Of a DNA stretch of 64,000 bases, positions 26,898-35,316 are shown in pieces. This DNA is from Streptomyces sp. NBC_00433 (lineage in GTDB: Bacteria > Actinomycetota > Actinomycetes > Streptomycetales > Streptomycetaceae). The notes under the pieces were generated by a model, which did no database searches, had not been told where the DNA came from, and saw nothing but the letters and a program-made list of their open reading frames with translations. Each line of letters begins with the position of its first letter. The first letter of the stretch is position 1. A program made the translations under genes and the position numbers. Location: NCBI GenBank assembly GCA_036015235.1, contig CP107926.1, positions 2,980,001-3,044,000 on the forward strand, given 5' to 3'.

Positions 26898-27536
26898 TCA
26901 CATCTGCCCCCCGACGGTGTTGCGCTCGCTGGGCTGGACGTAGACCAGGCCCTCGCCCTCGAAGTGGATCTGGAAGCTCTCGCCCGAGCCCTCGCCGATC
27001 AGGGTGCGCAGGCCGACCGAGGAGCGCAGCTGCTGGGTCAGCCTGCCGGTGTGGGCGACGTAGGCGCCGGGGTCGACGACCAGCGGGGTGCCCGGCGTCA
27101 CGCGCAGCACGATGGCCGGGCCGTCGGACATGATCGCGGCCTGGCCGGTGCCCTCCACGGTGGTGGTGAACAGGCCGTTGCCCTGGGAGGCGCCGCGCAG
27201 GCCGGTGAAGGTGGTGCCGGTGCGCAGCGACGGCTCGGTGACCAGCAGGTTGCTGGCCTCGACGTGCAGCTTGTCGCCGGTGAGGCGGACCAGGTTGATC
27301 TCGGTGGCGCGGTCGGCGAAGAAGCAGGTGCCGTGGCCCTTGACCTCCATCACCTCCATGGCCTCACCGGTGATGCGGCGGGTGACCAGGCCGCGCAGGC
27401 CCTCGCCGCCGCCGGTCATCTTCTTGAACGTCATCTCGCCCTCGTAGGCGACCATGGCGCCCTTCTTGGCCTTGACCGCGTCGCCTGCCAGGTCCACCGC
27501 GAGGACCCGGGTGCTCTGGAGCCGGAAGGTCGCCAC
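26898..27536 (-). CDS. AIM24 family protein (first gene of the set)
   Basis: 212 residues from a GTG at 27536, 3 bases after the DUF2127 stop. Family text: KKGAMVAYEGEMTFKK, GHGTCFFADRATEINLVRL, VEASNLLVTEPSL, GLFTTTVEGTGQAAIMSDG, GEGLVYVQPSERN. It aligns by eye along its whole length with the second gene, so both arose by duplication. Beta-rich, no membrane segment. The upstream partner DUF2127 supplies a membrane protein, so membrane recruitment of an AIM24 complex is a reasonable inference. Confidence 0.85.
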   Translation of the reverse strand: MATFRLQSTRVLAVDLAGDAVKAKKGAMVAYEGEMTFKKMTGGGEGLRGLVTRRITGEAMEVMEVKGHGTCFFADRATEINLVRLTGDKLHVEASNLLVTEPSLRTGTTFTGLRGASQGNGLFTTTVEGTGQAAIMSDGPAIVLRVTPGTPLVVDPGAYVAHTGRLTQQLRSSVGLRTLIGEGSGESFQIHFEGEGLVYVQPSERNTVGGQM

Positions 27537-27539
27537 GGG

Positions 27540-28355
27540 TCAGCCGCTGTCGGCCGGGGTGCGGGGGCGCACCGGGAGGGGTTCGAGCGGTTCGCCGGTA
27601 TCGCCCGCGGCCTCCTTGACTTCGAGCAGCGAGGCGCTGCGGCGCTCCGCCTCGAAGGCCGCGTGGCCGCCGCGCAGGCCGAACAGCCGCTTGCCGAGCA
27701 GGATGTAGAGGACGGCGAGCACGTTGAGCGCGAGGGTGCCGATCTTGAAGTAGCTGACCTTCTCGGTCAGCTCGTAGACCTCCAGGGGGAGGAAGGCGGC
27801 GGTGGCGACGACGGTCAGGTACTCGGCCCAGCGCTTGGCCCACCACAGGCCGAAGCCCTCGATGATCTCGATCAGCGCGTAGCCGAGCAGGGCGGCGGCG
27901 ACGACGTGGAGGGTGGACTTCTTGTAGTCGAAGGTCTTGCGGATGGTGTCCACGACCGGTGAGTGGTCCAGGTCGTAGTGGAAGTGGTCGGCGACCGGCT
28001 TGAAGGCGGTGAGGTCGTCCTCGAAGAGCTTGTGCACCGCGTCCTGCGAATTGCTGAACTTCCACACCGCCCAGGCCGCGATCACGATCAGCAGCCCGCG
28101 CAGGATCCGCTCGATCGCCAGGAAGCGCAGGATGAACAGGTCGCGCAGCGCCCGGCCGCGCGGCACCAGCGGCGCCCGGTCGGCGGGGCCCGTGCCGTGC
28201 GGCTCGCCGAGCACGAAGTCGCCGCAGCGCAGGCAGCGCCACACCTCGCCGACCGCGGTGCCGGCGTGCAGCCGGGCGCGCAGCCGCAGTTCGTCGGGCG
28301 CGTAGGTGATGTGGCCCTTGCGGGCGCAGTGCCTGCGGTCCCAGTCGATGCTCAT
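27540..28355 (-). CDS. DUF2127 family membrane protein
   Basis: 271 residues, ATG at 28355. The N-terminal 45 residues hold a CxxC pair (WRCLRCGDF) and a His/Cys-rich start (RRHCARKGH), which may bind zinc. Four transmembrane helices follow: ILRFLAIERILRGLLIVIAAWAVW, HVVAAALLGYALIEIIEGFGLW, YLTVVATAAFLPLEVYEL, IGTLALNVLAVLYILLGKRLF. That arrangement, with LIEIIEGFGLWWAKRWAEYL, is DUF2127. First gene of the leftward operon with the three AIM24 genes. Divergent from the DUF3817 gene across a region with a Crp/Rex-like site. Confidence 0.85.
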   Translation of the reverse strand: MSIDWDRRHCARKGHITYAPDELRLRARLHAGTAVGEVWRCLRCGDFVLGEPHGTGPADRAPLVPRGRALRDLFILRFLAIERILRGLLIVIAAWAVWKFSNSQDAVHKLFEDDLTAFKPVADHFHYDLDHSPVVDTIRKTFDYKKSTLHVVAAALLGYALIEIIEGFGLWWAKRWAEYLTVVATAAFLPLEVYELTEKVSYFKIGTLALNVLAVLYILLGKRLFGLRGGHAAFEAERRSASLLEVKEAAGDTGEPLEPLPVRPRTPADSG

Positions 28356-28475
28356 CGTGTCCCGGTCCCCGTCGAGTGCGTACAGATGTCGTGGACAGGG
28401 ACGCTATCGCCCGCCTGACGGTTTCCTACCCCGGGGACGGGTGATCGATACGGGCCGGTGATAATGGAAAGGCCT

Positions 28476-28493
28476 TTGTGATCGCGTTCACAA
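28476..28493. promoter_or_regulatory. Crp/Rex-type operator
   Basis: TTGTGATCGCGTTCACAA has perfect TTGTGA/TCACAA arms with a 6-base centre. It fits the Crp consensus (TGTGA-N6-TCACA) exactly and the Rex consensus (TTGTGAA-N4-TTCACAA) with one mismatch. It lies 42 bases before the GTG at 28535, and a -10-like GATAAT is just upstream (about 28460), so binding could block that promoter; it could also act on the divergent DUF2127-AIM24 operon. Confidence 0.6.
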
Positions 28494-28534
28494 GGACCGG
28501 ATCGTTCCGACAGCCCCCGACAGTGAGGTTTCCC

Positions 28535-28879
28535 GTGGACCTGAAGACCGCCGGCGCTCTGCGCAGGCTGCGCCTGATCTCCGCCCCGGAGGCGGTCTCC
28601 TTCCTGCTTCTGCTGGTGTGCTCGGTGCTCAAGCGCACCACGGACTTCAACGCGGTGCCGGTGATGGGCATGGTGCACGGCGTGCTGTTCATCGGCTACG
28701 TCGTGCTGTGGGCGCTGGCCTGGCGGAGCGCCCGCTGGGGCTTCGGGCGGGCGGCGCTGCTGTTCGTGCTGTCGGTCCTGCCCACCGGCGGTTTCTTCGC
28801 GGAGCGCACGCTGGCCCGCGAGTGCGAGGAGGCGGTCGTCGCCGCCCGTACGGCGCCGCAGCAGGCGGTCGGCGCATGA
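28535..28879 (+). CDS. DUF3817 family membrane protein
   Basis: 114 residues. The GTG at 28535 ([16 protein letters not shown]) follows gtgaggtttccc and gives the family N-terminus; the ATG 57 bases upstream would add an atypical tail that runs through the operator. Helices: [56 protein letters not shown]. The SAPEAVSF, GxxHG and GGFFAER motifs are DUF3817 hallmarks. Coupled by ATGA to the thiamine-binding protein gene. Function unknown; a paralogue is at 21842. Confidence 0.85.
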   Translation: MDLKTAGALRRLRLISAPEAVSFLLLLVCSVLKRTTDFNAVPVMGMVHGVLFIGYVVLWALAWRSARWGFGRAALLFVLSVLPTGGFFAERTLARECEEAVVAARTAPQQAVGA

Positions 28880-29169
28880 TCGTCGCCTTCTCGATCACCC
28901 CGCTGGGCGTCGGCGAGGAGGTCGGCGAATACGTCGCGGACGCGGTGCGGGTGGTGCGCGAGTCCGGGCTGCCGAACCGTACGGACGCGATGTTCACCTC
29001 CGTCGAGGGCGACTGGGACGAGGTGATGGACGTCGTGAAGCGGGCGGTGGCGGCCGTCGAGGAGCGGGCGCCGCGGGTGTCGCTGGTCCTCAAGGCGGAC
29101 CTGCGGCCCGGCGTCACGGACGGCCTGGAGTCCAAGGTGGCGACGGTGGAGCGTTATCTGGCCGGGTGA
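28876..29169 (+). CDS. Thiamine-binding MTH1187-type protein (UPF0045)
   Basis: 97 residues, ATG overlapping the DUF3817 stop. Text and length match the MTH1187/YkoF-like family: [61 protein letters not shown]. These are ferredoxin-fold dimers that bind thiamine-like ligands. No transporter gene is next to it; only the DUF3817 membrane protein is coupled, which hints at a membrane partner. Binding role from family knowledge, biological role unknown. Confidence 0.88.
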   Translation: MIVAFSITPLGVGEEVGEYVADAVRVVRESGLPNRTDAMFTSVEGDWDEVMDVVKRAVAAVEERAPRVSLVLKADLRPGVTDGLESKVATVERYLAG

Positions 29170-29275
29170 GGGTGCGTTTCCGGACATCCTGCCGTAGCAC
29201 GGAGGTCACGGTTCCGTCACATGCGGGGCGGGCGGGGACTACACGGAGACCGCGGCGATCCAGCGGGCCGGGCGG

Positions 29276-30262
29276 TCACAGCGGTCCGCCGGTGGCCAGC
29301 GCGATGCCCAGCGCGGTGCGCTCGTAGAGCACCTGGTGGCCGTAGCGGCGCGACGTCAGCAGCCCCGCGTCGCGCAGCACCGCGAGGTGGGACGACACCG
29401 ACGACATCGCCATGACGTGCCGGTGTGCCAGCGCCGTGGTGGTGCTCGGCGCGTCGAGGCCGCTGAGGATCGCGGCCCGGTTGGCGCCCAGCAGCCGCAC
29501 CAGGGTGGTGGACGCGGTCGGGCCGCCGGGCGCCCACAGGCCGCCGATGCCGCGCGCCGGGTAGATCACCAGCGGCTGCCAGGGCGGGTCGAAGGCGCTG
29601 CCGGCCTCGGGCCAGAAGAAGACGCTGGGCACCAGGACCAGGCCGCGCCCGCCGGGTTCCGGCAGCGGGCCCATGGTGCCCGCGGTGGTCAGCGCACCCT
29701 CCGACCAGTGCAGTTTCGGGTGCAGCCCGGTGAAGAGCCGCTGCATGCCGCCGTCGGCGAGCCGCCTGGCATGGTAGGCGACGTCGGCTTCGAGGACCGC
29801 GCGCAGCCGCGGCCAGTGCGGCGCGAGCAGCGCGGCCCACACGTGTTCGTACAGCCCCGCCAGCTGCCGTACGGTGCCGCCCGGGTCGCTGAGCATGGCC
29901 CGGCCCCTGCGGGTCTCGGCGGCGCCCGGGGTCTGGGCCAGGGCGGCGGCGATCTGCCGCCTGGCGACCTCCGGCGGGGTGGCCCGCACGACGTCCAGCT
30001 CCTCGTCGAGGCCGGCGAGCGGCGCCTCGGGTATGGGTTGCAGGAAGTCGGGCCCGTAGCCGTGCTCGGGGGCCAGCAGCCACAGCGGGGCGAGGTCGAG
30101 ACCGGCCGCCGCGGCTCTGACCTGGCGCAGCCACGGCAGGTGGTGGCCGTGCCGGTCGGGCCGGGACAGCGTGCGCACCGCGCCCTGCGCCTCACGCAGC
30201 GGGGATATGGCGAAACGGCACCTCAGCAGGTCCTCAGCCGCAAAACGCATGCGAAGCGACAT
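29276..30262 (-). CDS. ArsR-type winged-helix regulator (DUF5937 type)
   Basis: 328 residues if started at the second ATG (30262); the ATG at 30265 and an upstream one at 30274 are possible. The N-terminal 200 residues are the actinobacterial DUF5937-type sensor region (RMRFAAEDLLRCRFAISPL, LDLLAPLWLL..). The C-terminal helix-turn-helix of ArsR type is at about 240-320: ALAHRHVMAMSSVSSHLAVLRDAGLLTSRRYGHQVLYERT, which is a typical recognition helix and wing. Divergent from an MFS transporter across about 70 bases, the usual arrangement of a regulator and its efflux pump. Confidence 0.85.
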   Translation of the reverse strand: MSLRMRFAAEDLLRCRFAISPLREAQGAVRTLSRPDRHGHHLPWLRQVRAAAAGLDLAPLWLLAPEHGYGPDFLQPIPEAPLAGLDEELDVVRATPPEVARRQIAAALAQTPGAAETRRGRAMLSDPGGTVRQLAGLYEHVWAALLAPHWPRLRAVLEADVAYHARRLADGGMQRLFTGLHPKLHWSEGALTTAGTMGPLPEPGGRGLVLVPSVFFWPEAGSAFDPPWQPLVIYPARGIGGLWAPGGPTASTTLVRLLGANRAAILSGLDAPSTTTALAHRHVMAMSSVSSHLAVLRDAGLLTSRRYGHQVLYERTALGIALATGGPL

Positions 30263-30331
30263 CATGACCCCCAAGATTCGGCTGTGGGCGAAAGACTACA
30301 CGTGGGGTCCCTGTGGCTCCAGGGTGATGAC

Positions 30332-31654
30332 ATGACAACGGACAGCGAGCACCCTCCGCGTGGTGTCCACCCCGCTTCGCCGGCCGGAGAAGAGCACGTG
30401 AAGGACTCGGAAGACGCCACCACCACCCCCGGCGGCGACAGCGGCACCTCCATCGGATACGGTGCCGTATTTTCCGTTCGCGAATTCCGCCCCATATTCG
30501 CCGCACATGTACTGTCCCTGCTCGGCGGTGTGCTCGCCGAGGTCGCGCTCGCCGTCCTGATCTTCGCCGAGACCGGCTCAGCCGTGCTGTCCGCACTGGT
30601 CTTCGCGCTGACCTATCTGCCCTACGCGCTCAGCGGGCTGCTGCTGTCCGGCATCGCCGACCGCTATCCCGCCCGCCGCGTCCTGGTCACCTGCGACGTG
30701 CTGTCCTGCGGCTGCGTGGCCGCGATGGCGATACCCGGGACACCCGTGGTGCTGCTCTTCGTGCTGCGGATCGCCGTCTCGCTGATCGCCCCGCTCTTCA
30801 CCGGCACCCGGGCGGCGAGCCTGGCCGACATCCTCCAGGGCGAGCGCTACGTGCTCGGCCGCTCGCTGGTGCGGATCGTGGCCCAGGGCTCGCAGATCGC
30901 CGGCTTCGGCCTCGGCGGCCTGGTCCTGGTGTGGCTGTCGCCGCGCTCCGCGCTGCTGCTGACCGCGGCCACCTTCGCCGGCTCCGCGCTGCTGCTGCGG
31001 CTCGGCACCGCGGACCGCCCGGCCCGGGTCACCGGCAGCGGGCGGCTGATGCGCGAGTCGATCGTGTCGGCGGGCCGGCTGATGGCCGACCGGCGGATCA
31101 GGGCGCTGCTGCTGATGTGGTGGGTGCCGCCGATGTTCTTCATCGTCGCCGAGGGCCTGGCGGCGCCCTTCGCCAAGGCCGCCGGCATCGGCACGGTCGG
31201 CTTCGGCCTCTTCCTCGCGGCGATGCCCGCGGGCACCGCCGTCAGCGAGGTGCTGGCGGGAACGATGCTCTCGCCCGCGACCCGCGACCGTATCGTGCTG
31301 CCCCTCGCGGGGATCTCGCTGCTGCCGCTGGTCCTCTTCGCCGTCGACCCGTCGCTGCCGCTGGCGCTCGTGCTGCTGGTGCTGACCGGCCTGTGCGCGG
31401 CCTACGCGCTGGGCATGGACCGCTGGTTCGTCGACGACGTGCCCGACCAGATGCGCGGGCAGGCCATGTCCCTGCTGGGCGCCGGCCTGATGACCCTGCA
31501 AGGCCTCGGCATCACGATCGGCGGCGCCCTCGCGGAATGGGCGCCGCCCTACGCGGTCATCGCCGGCTCGGGCATCGGGGGCACCCTGAGCGTGCTGCTG
31601 GTGCTGCGCACGGTGCGGCGCACCCGGGGCATGCGGGCGCTGCGGCTCGCCTGA
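30332..31654 (+). CDS. MFS transporter
   Basis: 440 residues from the ATG at 30332, or about 418 from the GTG at 30398, which has a better ribosome binding site (ggagaagag). After an acidic/Ser-rich N-terminal tail, about 12 transmembrane helices follow, beginning FRPIFAAHVLSLLGGVLAEVALAVLIFAE; the loop DRYPARRVLV between helices 2 and 3 is the family A-like motif, and GFGLFLAAMPAGTAV sits in the second half. Divergent from the ArsR-type gene, so it is probably an efflux pump under that regulator. Substrate unknown. Confidence 0.85.
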   Translation: MTTDSEHPPRGVHPASPAGEEHVKDSEDATTTPGGDSGTSIGYGAVFSVREFRPIFAAHVLSLLGGVLAEVALAVLIFAETGSAVLSALVFALTYLPYALSGLLLSGIADRYPARRVLVTCDVLSCGCVAAMAIPGTPVVLLFVLRIAVSLIAPLFTGTRAASLADILQGERYVLGRSLVRIVAQGSQIAGFGLGGLVLVWLSPRSALLLTAATFAGSALLLRLGTADRPARVTGSGRLMRESIVSAGRLMADRRIRALLLMWWVPPMFFIVAEGLAAPFAKAAGIGTVGFGLFLAAMPAGTAVSEVLAGTMLSPATRDRIVLPLAGISLLPLVLFAVDPSLPLALVLLVLTGLCAAYALGMDRWFVDDVPDQMRGQAMSLLGAGLMTLQGLGITIGGALAEWAPPYAVIAGSGIGGTLSVLLVLRTVRRTRGMRALRLA

Positions 31655-31663
31655 GGAGGGGAG

Positions 31664-32848
31664 TCAGCGCCGGGTGAGATACGTGTGCATCGCCCGGTGC
31701 AGCGCCTTGTTCACCGCGCCCTGGAGCGGCAGTTCCCACTCCCCCACGGTCTCCACCGCCTCGCCGCCGGTGCCGAGCTTCCAGCGCAGCAGCCCGTGGG
31801 CGCGGGCCGCCGGGTCCAGGTCGTCGGGCACCCCGCGCATGTCGTAGACCGCCGCGCCCGCCGCCAGCGCGTCGCACAGCATCCGCCACTGCAGGGCGTT
31901 GCTCGGCCGCACCTCGCGGCGGTGGTCGGCGGACGCGCCGGTCTGGTACCAGACGCGGTTGCCGTCCGGTGCGGTCAACAGGGTGTGCGCGGCCAGCAGT
32001 TCGCCCTGGTGGCGGGCGGTGTAGAGGCGCATGCTGCCGGGCCGGCCGGCGTTCAGCTCGGCATACTGCCGCTGGTAGTAGTCCAGGTCCCGGCCCAGGT
32101 CGAAGCCGTCGCGGCGCTCGGTGACCCGCAGCAGCCCGTGGAAGGCGGGCAGCGTCCGCGGCCCCTCCACCCCGGTCCACACGCCGCACTTGGCGGCCTT
32201 CTTGATGTTGCGGCGCCACTCCTGGTTCAGCCCGGTCCACAGGTCGTCCAGGCCCCGCCCGGCCAGCGGCACCTCGAAGACCAGCCTCGGCTGCGCGTCG
32301 CCGCCCTGCCCGTCCTCGCCGCACCGGCGCCAGCCCGACTCGCGCAGCCGGTCGGCGACCGCGGCGCCCAGCGGCTCCACCAGGTCGGGCAGGATGTCGC
32401 CGACCCTGCGCCCCGGCCCCGCCGCGTCCTTGAGCGTCCGCGCCGACCACCTGCGGTAAGCCAGCGGCGGCCCCATCCGTACGGCGAAGGCACCGGTGCC
32501 CGCCAGATGCCCGAGCAGCGGGTCGAGCCAGCGCTCCAGCTGCGGGTCCGCCCAGTCCACGCCAGGCCCTTCCGGCAGATACGCGAAGAAGCGGCGTACT
32601 CCGGGAGGCCGCCGGTAGAGCACCAGCGCGGAGCCGACCATCCGCCGGTCCGCGTCGAACCACCCCAGGCTCTCGGCCCGCCACCCGGTCTTCACCCTCG
32701 CCCAGGCGGGCGTCTGCAGAAAGCTCGCGGTGTGCGGGCCCGGCCGCCGCAGGTACGCCGCGTGCACCTCGCCGGGTATCACCCCCAGGCGCAGCTCGGT
32801 GAGCTCCCCCGCCGGTGCGTGTGCCTGCGGCCGCTGATGGGTGGTCAT
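31664..32848 (-). CDS. FemAB/GNAT-type aminoacyltransferase
   Basis: 394 residues from the ATG at 32848, 12 bases after ggaggac. Two GNAT-like lobes are visible: the first with SFLQTPAWARVKTGWRAESLGWF (the FemX entry motif) and the second with LNQEWRRNIKKAAKCGV and AHTLLTAPDGNRVWYQTGAS, followed by ALQWRMLCDALAAGAAVYDMRG. This is the FemABX fold that adds amino acids to the peptidoglycan stem or to lipid II using aminoacyl-tRNA. Convergent with the MFS gene, divergent from the MurJ-like gene across the repeat array. Amino acid specificity not deducible. Confidence 0.88.
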   Translation of the reverse strand: MTTHQRPQAHAPAGELTELRLGVIPGEVHAAYLRRPGPHTASFLQTPAWARVKTGWRAESLGWFDADRRMVGSALVLYRRPPGVRRFFAYLPEGPGVDWADPQLERWLDPLLGHLAGTGAFAVRMGPPLAYRRWSARTLKDAAGPGRRVGDILPDLVEPLGAAVADRLRESGWRRCGEDGQGGDAQPRLVFEVPLAGRGLDDLWTGLNQEWRRNIKKAAKCGVWTGVEGPRTLPAFHGLLRVTERRDGFDLGRDLDYYQRQYAELNAGRPGSMRLYTARHQGELLAAHTLLTAPDGNRVWYQTGASADHRREVRPSNALQWRMLCDALAAGAAVYDMRGVPDDLDPAARAHGLLRWKLGTGGEAVETVGEWELPLQGAVNKALHRAMHTYLTRR

Positions 32849-33038
32849 CGTCAAGGCGTCGTCCTCCGCATATGCGGCGGTCCCGGGCGGCCCGCACACC
32901 TGTAACACGCGCGTACCGCCGGGTATGTGACAGAGAGATTCCCGACATCGCGGGGGCCTCCGGCCCCAGGCACGACTACGCCACACTTACCGGGGCGCCC
33001 CCCGCTCCCTCCGCCCGAGAGGGCAACCCCCTCCCGGG

Positions 33039-33633
33039 GCGCGGGGAACGGCGCGACCAGCCGTCGACGGGCTGCACGTCGCCACCGGCCGAAAGGGGCT
33101 GCCCGATCCGTACCGGACCACCGGCAGGCGGTGGGCTTGTCGCGCCCACGCGGCGCCGGCCGCAGACCAGATGCGGCCCCGCGCCCCTGAGGGCTCGGCT
33201 CTGTCGCAGAGGGCAAGCCAAAAGGGGCGCGGGGAACGGCGCGGCCAACCACGACGGCGGCGCACGCGAGGCACCGCCGCGAGCGGCAGGACCTCAGGAG
33301 CGCGGGGAACGGCGCGGCCAACCACGACGGCGGCGCACGCGAGGCACCGCCGCGAGCGGCAGGACCTCAGGAGCGCGGGGAACGGCGCGACCAGCCGTCG
33401 ACGGGCTGCACGTCGCCACCGGCCGAAAGGGGCTGCCCGATCCGTACCGGACCACCGGCAGGCGGTGGGCTTGTCGCGCCCACGCGGCGCCGGCCGCAGA
33501 CCAGATGCGGCCCCGCGCCCCTGAGGGCTCGGCTCTGTCGCAGAGGGCAAGCCAAAAGGGGCGCGGGGAACGGCGCGGCCAACCACGACGGCGGCGCACG
33601 CGAGGCACCGCCGCGAGCGGCAGGACCTCAGGG
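33039..33633 (+). repeat. A-B-B-A-B repeat array, 595 bp
   Basis: Unit A is 188 bp (33039-33226 and 33373-33560, identical by eye); unit B is 73 bp (33227-33299, 33300-33372, 33561-33633; the last differs by one base at its end). Every unit starts gcgcgggg, and a truncated further start is at 33634. The 836-base gap 32849-33684 around it holds the divergent FemAB promoter side on the left (up to about 33000) and the flippase start signal on the right. Long open frames over the array are repeat shadows. Confidence 0.92.
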
Positions 33634-33684
33634 GCGCGGGGTACGCGCGGACGAGGGGCGGGGGCAGAACGTGAGGAGCAGGGG

Positions 33685-35295
33685 TTGACGACGGCGCCGG
33701 CAAGACCAGGTGGCCGCAGGGCACATGCGCGGCCGTCGCTGCGCCGCAGCGGCACGCTGATGGTGGCCGGCTCGCTGGCGTCGCGAGCGACGGGCTTCCT
33801 CCGCTTGGCGGTGATCACCGCAAGCGTGGGCACCGCGGCCTCCGGTGACGCCTTCGGTGTCGCCAACACCGTCCCGAACATCATCTACGCCCTGATGATC
33901 GGCGGCGCCCTCCAGTCCGTCTTCGTGCCCGAACTGGTCCGCGCGGCGAAGGAGCACGCCGACGGCGGCCAGGCGTACACCGACCGCCTGCTCACCCTGT
34001 GCGCGGTCGCGCTGGCCCTGATCACCGCGCTGGCGGTGCTGGCGGCGCCGCTCCTGGTGACGGCCTACGCACCGGACTTCGGCGGCGCGCAGCGCGACCT
34101 CACGGTCACGCTGGCCCGCTACTGCCTGCCGCAGATCCTCTGCTACGGCGTCTTCACGCTGCTCGGCCAGGTGCTGGGCGCCCGCGACCGCTTCGGCGCG
34201 ATGATGTGGACGCCGGTGCTCAACAACCTCGTCGTCATCGCCGTGTTCGGCCTCTACCTCGGCACCGCCCGCGGCGGCGTCGACGACCGGGACGCGATGG
34301 TGCTGGGCCTCGGCAGCACCGCGGGCATCGCGGTGCAGGCGCTCGGCCTGCTGCCCTCCCTGCGCGCCGCGGGCTTCCGCTGGCATCCGCGGTTCGACTG
34401 GCGCGGCGCCGGGCTGACCCAGCCGCTGCGGGCCGCGGTGTGGACGCTGCTGCTGGTGCTGGTCAACCAGGCCGCCTACTGGGTCGTCACCCGGCTGTCG
34501 ACCTCCGCCGGGCAGCACGCGCTGGCGGCCGGGCACCGCGCGGGCGTGGGCTATGCGGCGTACAGCAACGCGTACAGCCTGTGGGTCGTCCCGCAGGGCA
34601 TCGTCACCGTCTCGCTGGTCACCGCGCTGCTGCCGCGGATGAGCCGGGCGGCGGCGGACGGCGACCACGCGGCGGTCGGCGCCGACCTGACCCGCGGCCT
34701 GAACACGTCGGGCACCGCCGTCGTGCCCGCCGTCCTGGCCTTCCTGACGCTCGCCCCGCAGATCACCGGTGTCGTCTTCCAGCACGGCGCCACCACGGAG
34801 GCGGACGCCGCGGCGATCGGCTGGATGCTGACCGCCTTCGCGCTCGGGCTGCCCGCTTTCGCGGGCCAGTATCTGCTGGCCCGCGGCTTCTACGCGCTGG
34901 GCGACACGCGTACGCCCTTCTTCCTCAACGTGCTGATCGCCGCCGTCAACGCCTCGCTGGCGGCGGCTTCCTACGCGCTGCTGCCGGCCCGCTGGGCGGT
35001 CACCGGCATGGCGGCCGGCTATGCCGTCGCCTGTACGGCGGGGCTGCTCGCGACCTCCGCGCTGCTGCGGCGCCGGCTGGCCTGGCGGCCCCGGGTGCTG
35101 TCGCACCACCTGCGGCTGCTCGCCGCCTTCCTGCCGGGTGCCGCGCTGTCGCTGGCGGCCGCGCACTACTGTGCCGGGCGGTTCGGTACGTCGTCGGCGG
35201 CCGATCTGGCGGCGCTGCTGGCGGGTTGCGCGGCCCTGGTGCTGCCCGCGGCGGTCCTGGCGCGGCCGCTGGGCCTGCGCTTCGGCCGGCTCTAG
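33685..35295 (+). CDS. MurJ-type lipid II flippase
   Basis: 536 residues from a TTG at 33685 preceded by gaggagcagggg; the frame upstream of it is repeat DNA, so a farther start is unlikely. Fourteen membrane helices are visible across residues 20-530. Family text at the front (MVAGSLASRATGFLRLAVITASVG, GDAFGVANTVPNIIYALMIGGALQSVFVPEL) is that of MurJ/MviN, with QVLGARDRFGAMMWTPVLNN in helix 4-5. Moves the lipid-linked cell wall precursor out of the membrane. This is probably a second, non-essential paralogue, since the housekeeping murJ is elsewhere in streptomycetes. Confidence 0.85.
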   Translation: MTTAPARPGGRRAHARPSLRRSGTLMVAGSLASRATGFLRLAVITASVGTAASGDAFGVANTVPNIIYALMIGGALQSVFVPELVRAAKEHADGGQAYTDRLLTLCAVALALITALAVLAAPLLVTAYAPDFGGAQRDLTVTLARYCLPQILCYGVFTLLGQVLGARDRFGAMMWTPVLNNLVVIAVFGLYLGTARGGVDDRDAMVLGLGSTAGIAVQALGLLPSLRAAGFRWHPRFDWRGAGLTQPLRAAVWTLLLVLVNQAAYWVVTRLSTSAGQHALAAGHRAGVGYAAYSNAYSLWVVPQGIVTVSLVTALLPRMSRAAADGDHAAVGADLTRGLNTSGTAVVPAVLAFLTLAPQITGVVFQHGATTEADAAAIGWMLTAFALGLPAFAGQYLLARGFYALGDTRTPFFLNVLIAAVNASLAAASYALLPARWAVTGMAAGYAVACTAGLLATSALLRRRLAWRPRVLSHHLRLLAAFLPGAALSLAAAHYCAGRFGTSSAADLAALLAGCAALVLPAAVLARPLGLRFGRL

Positions 35296-35316
35296 CACCG
35301 TGGGCGCTCAGGCGTC

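Noticed and set aside
30332..30398. Certain choice of the MFS start codon
   Set aside because: ATG at 30332 and GTG at 30398 both have support; the longer form is listed but not claimed as settled.
33039..33633. CRISPR array or coding region at 33 kb
   Set aside because: Units are 188 and 73 bp with no short regular repeat plus unique spacer, no cas genes are near, and the frames through it merely repeat with the DNA.
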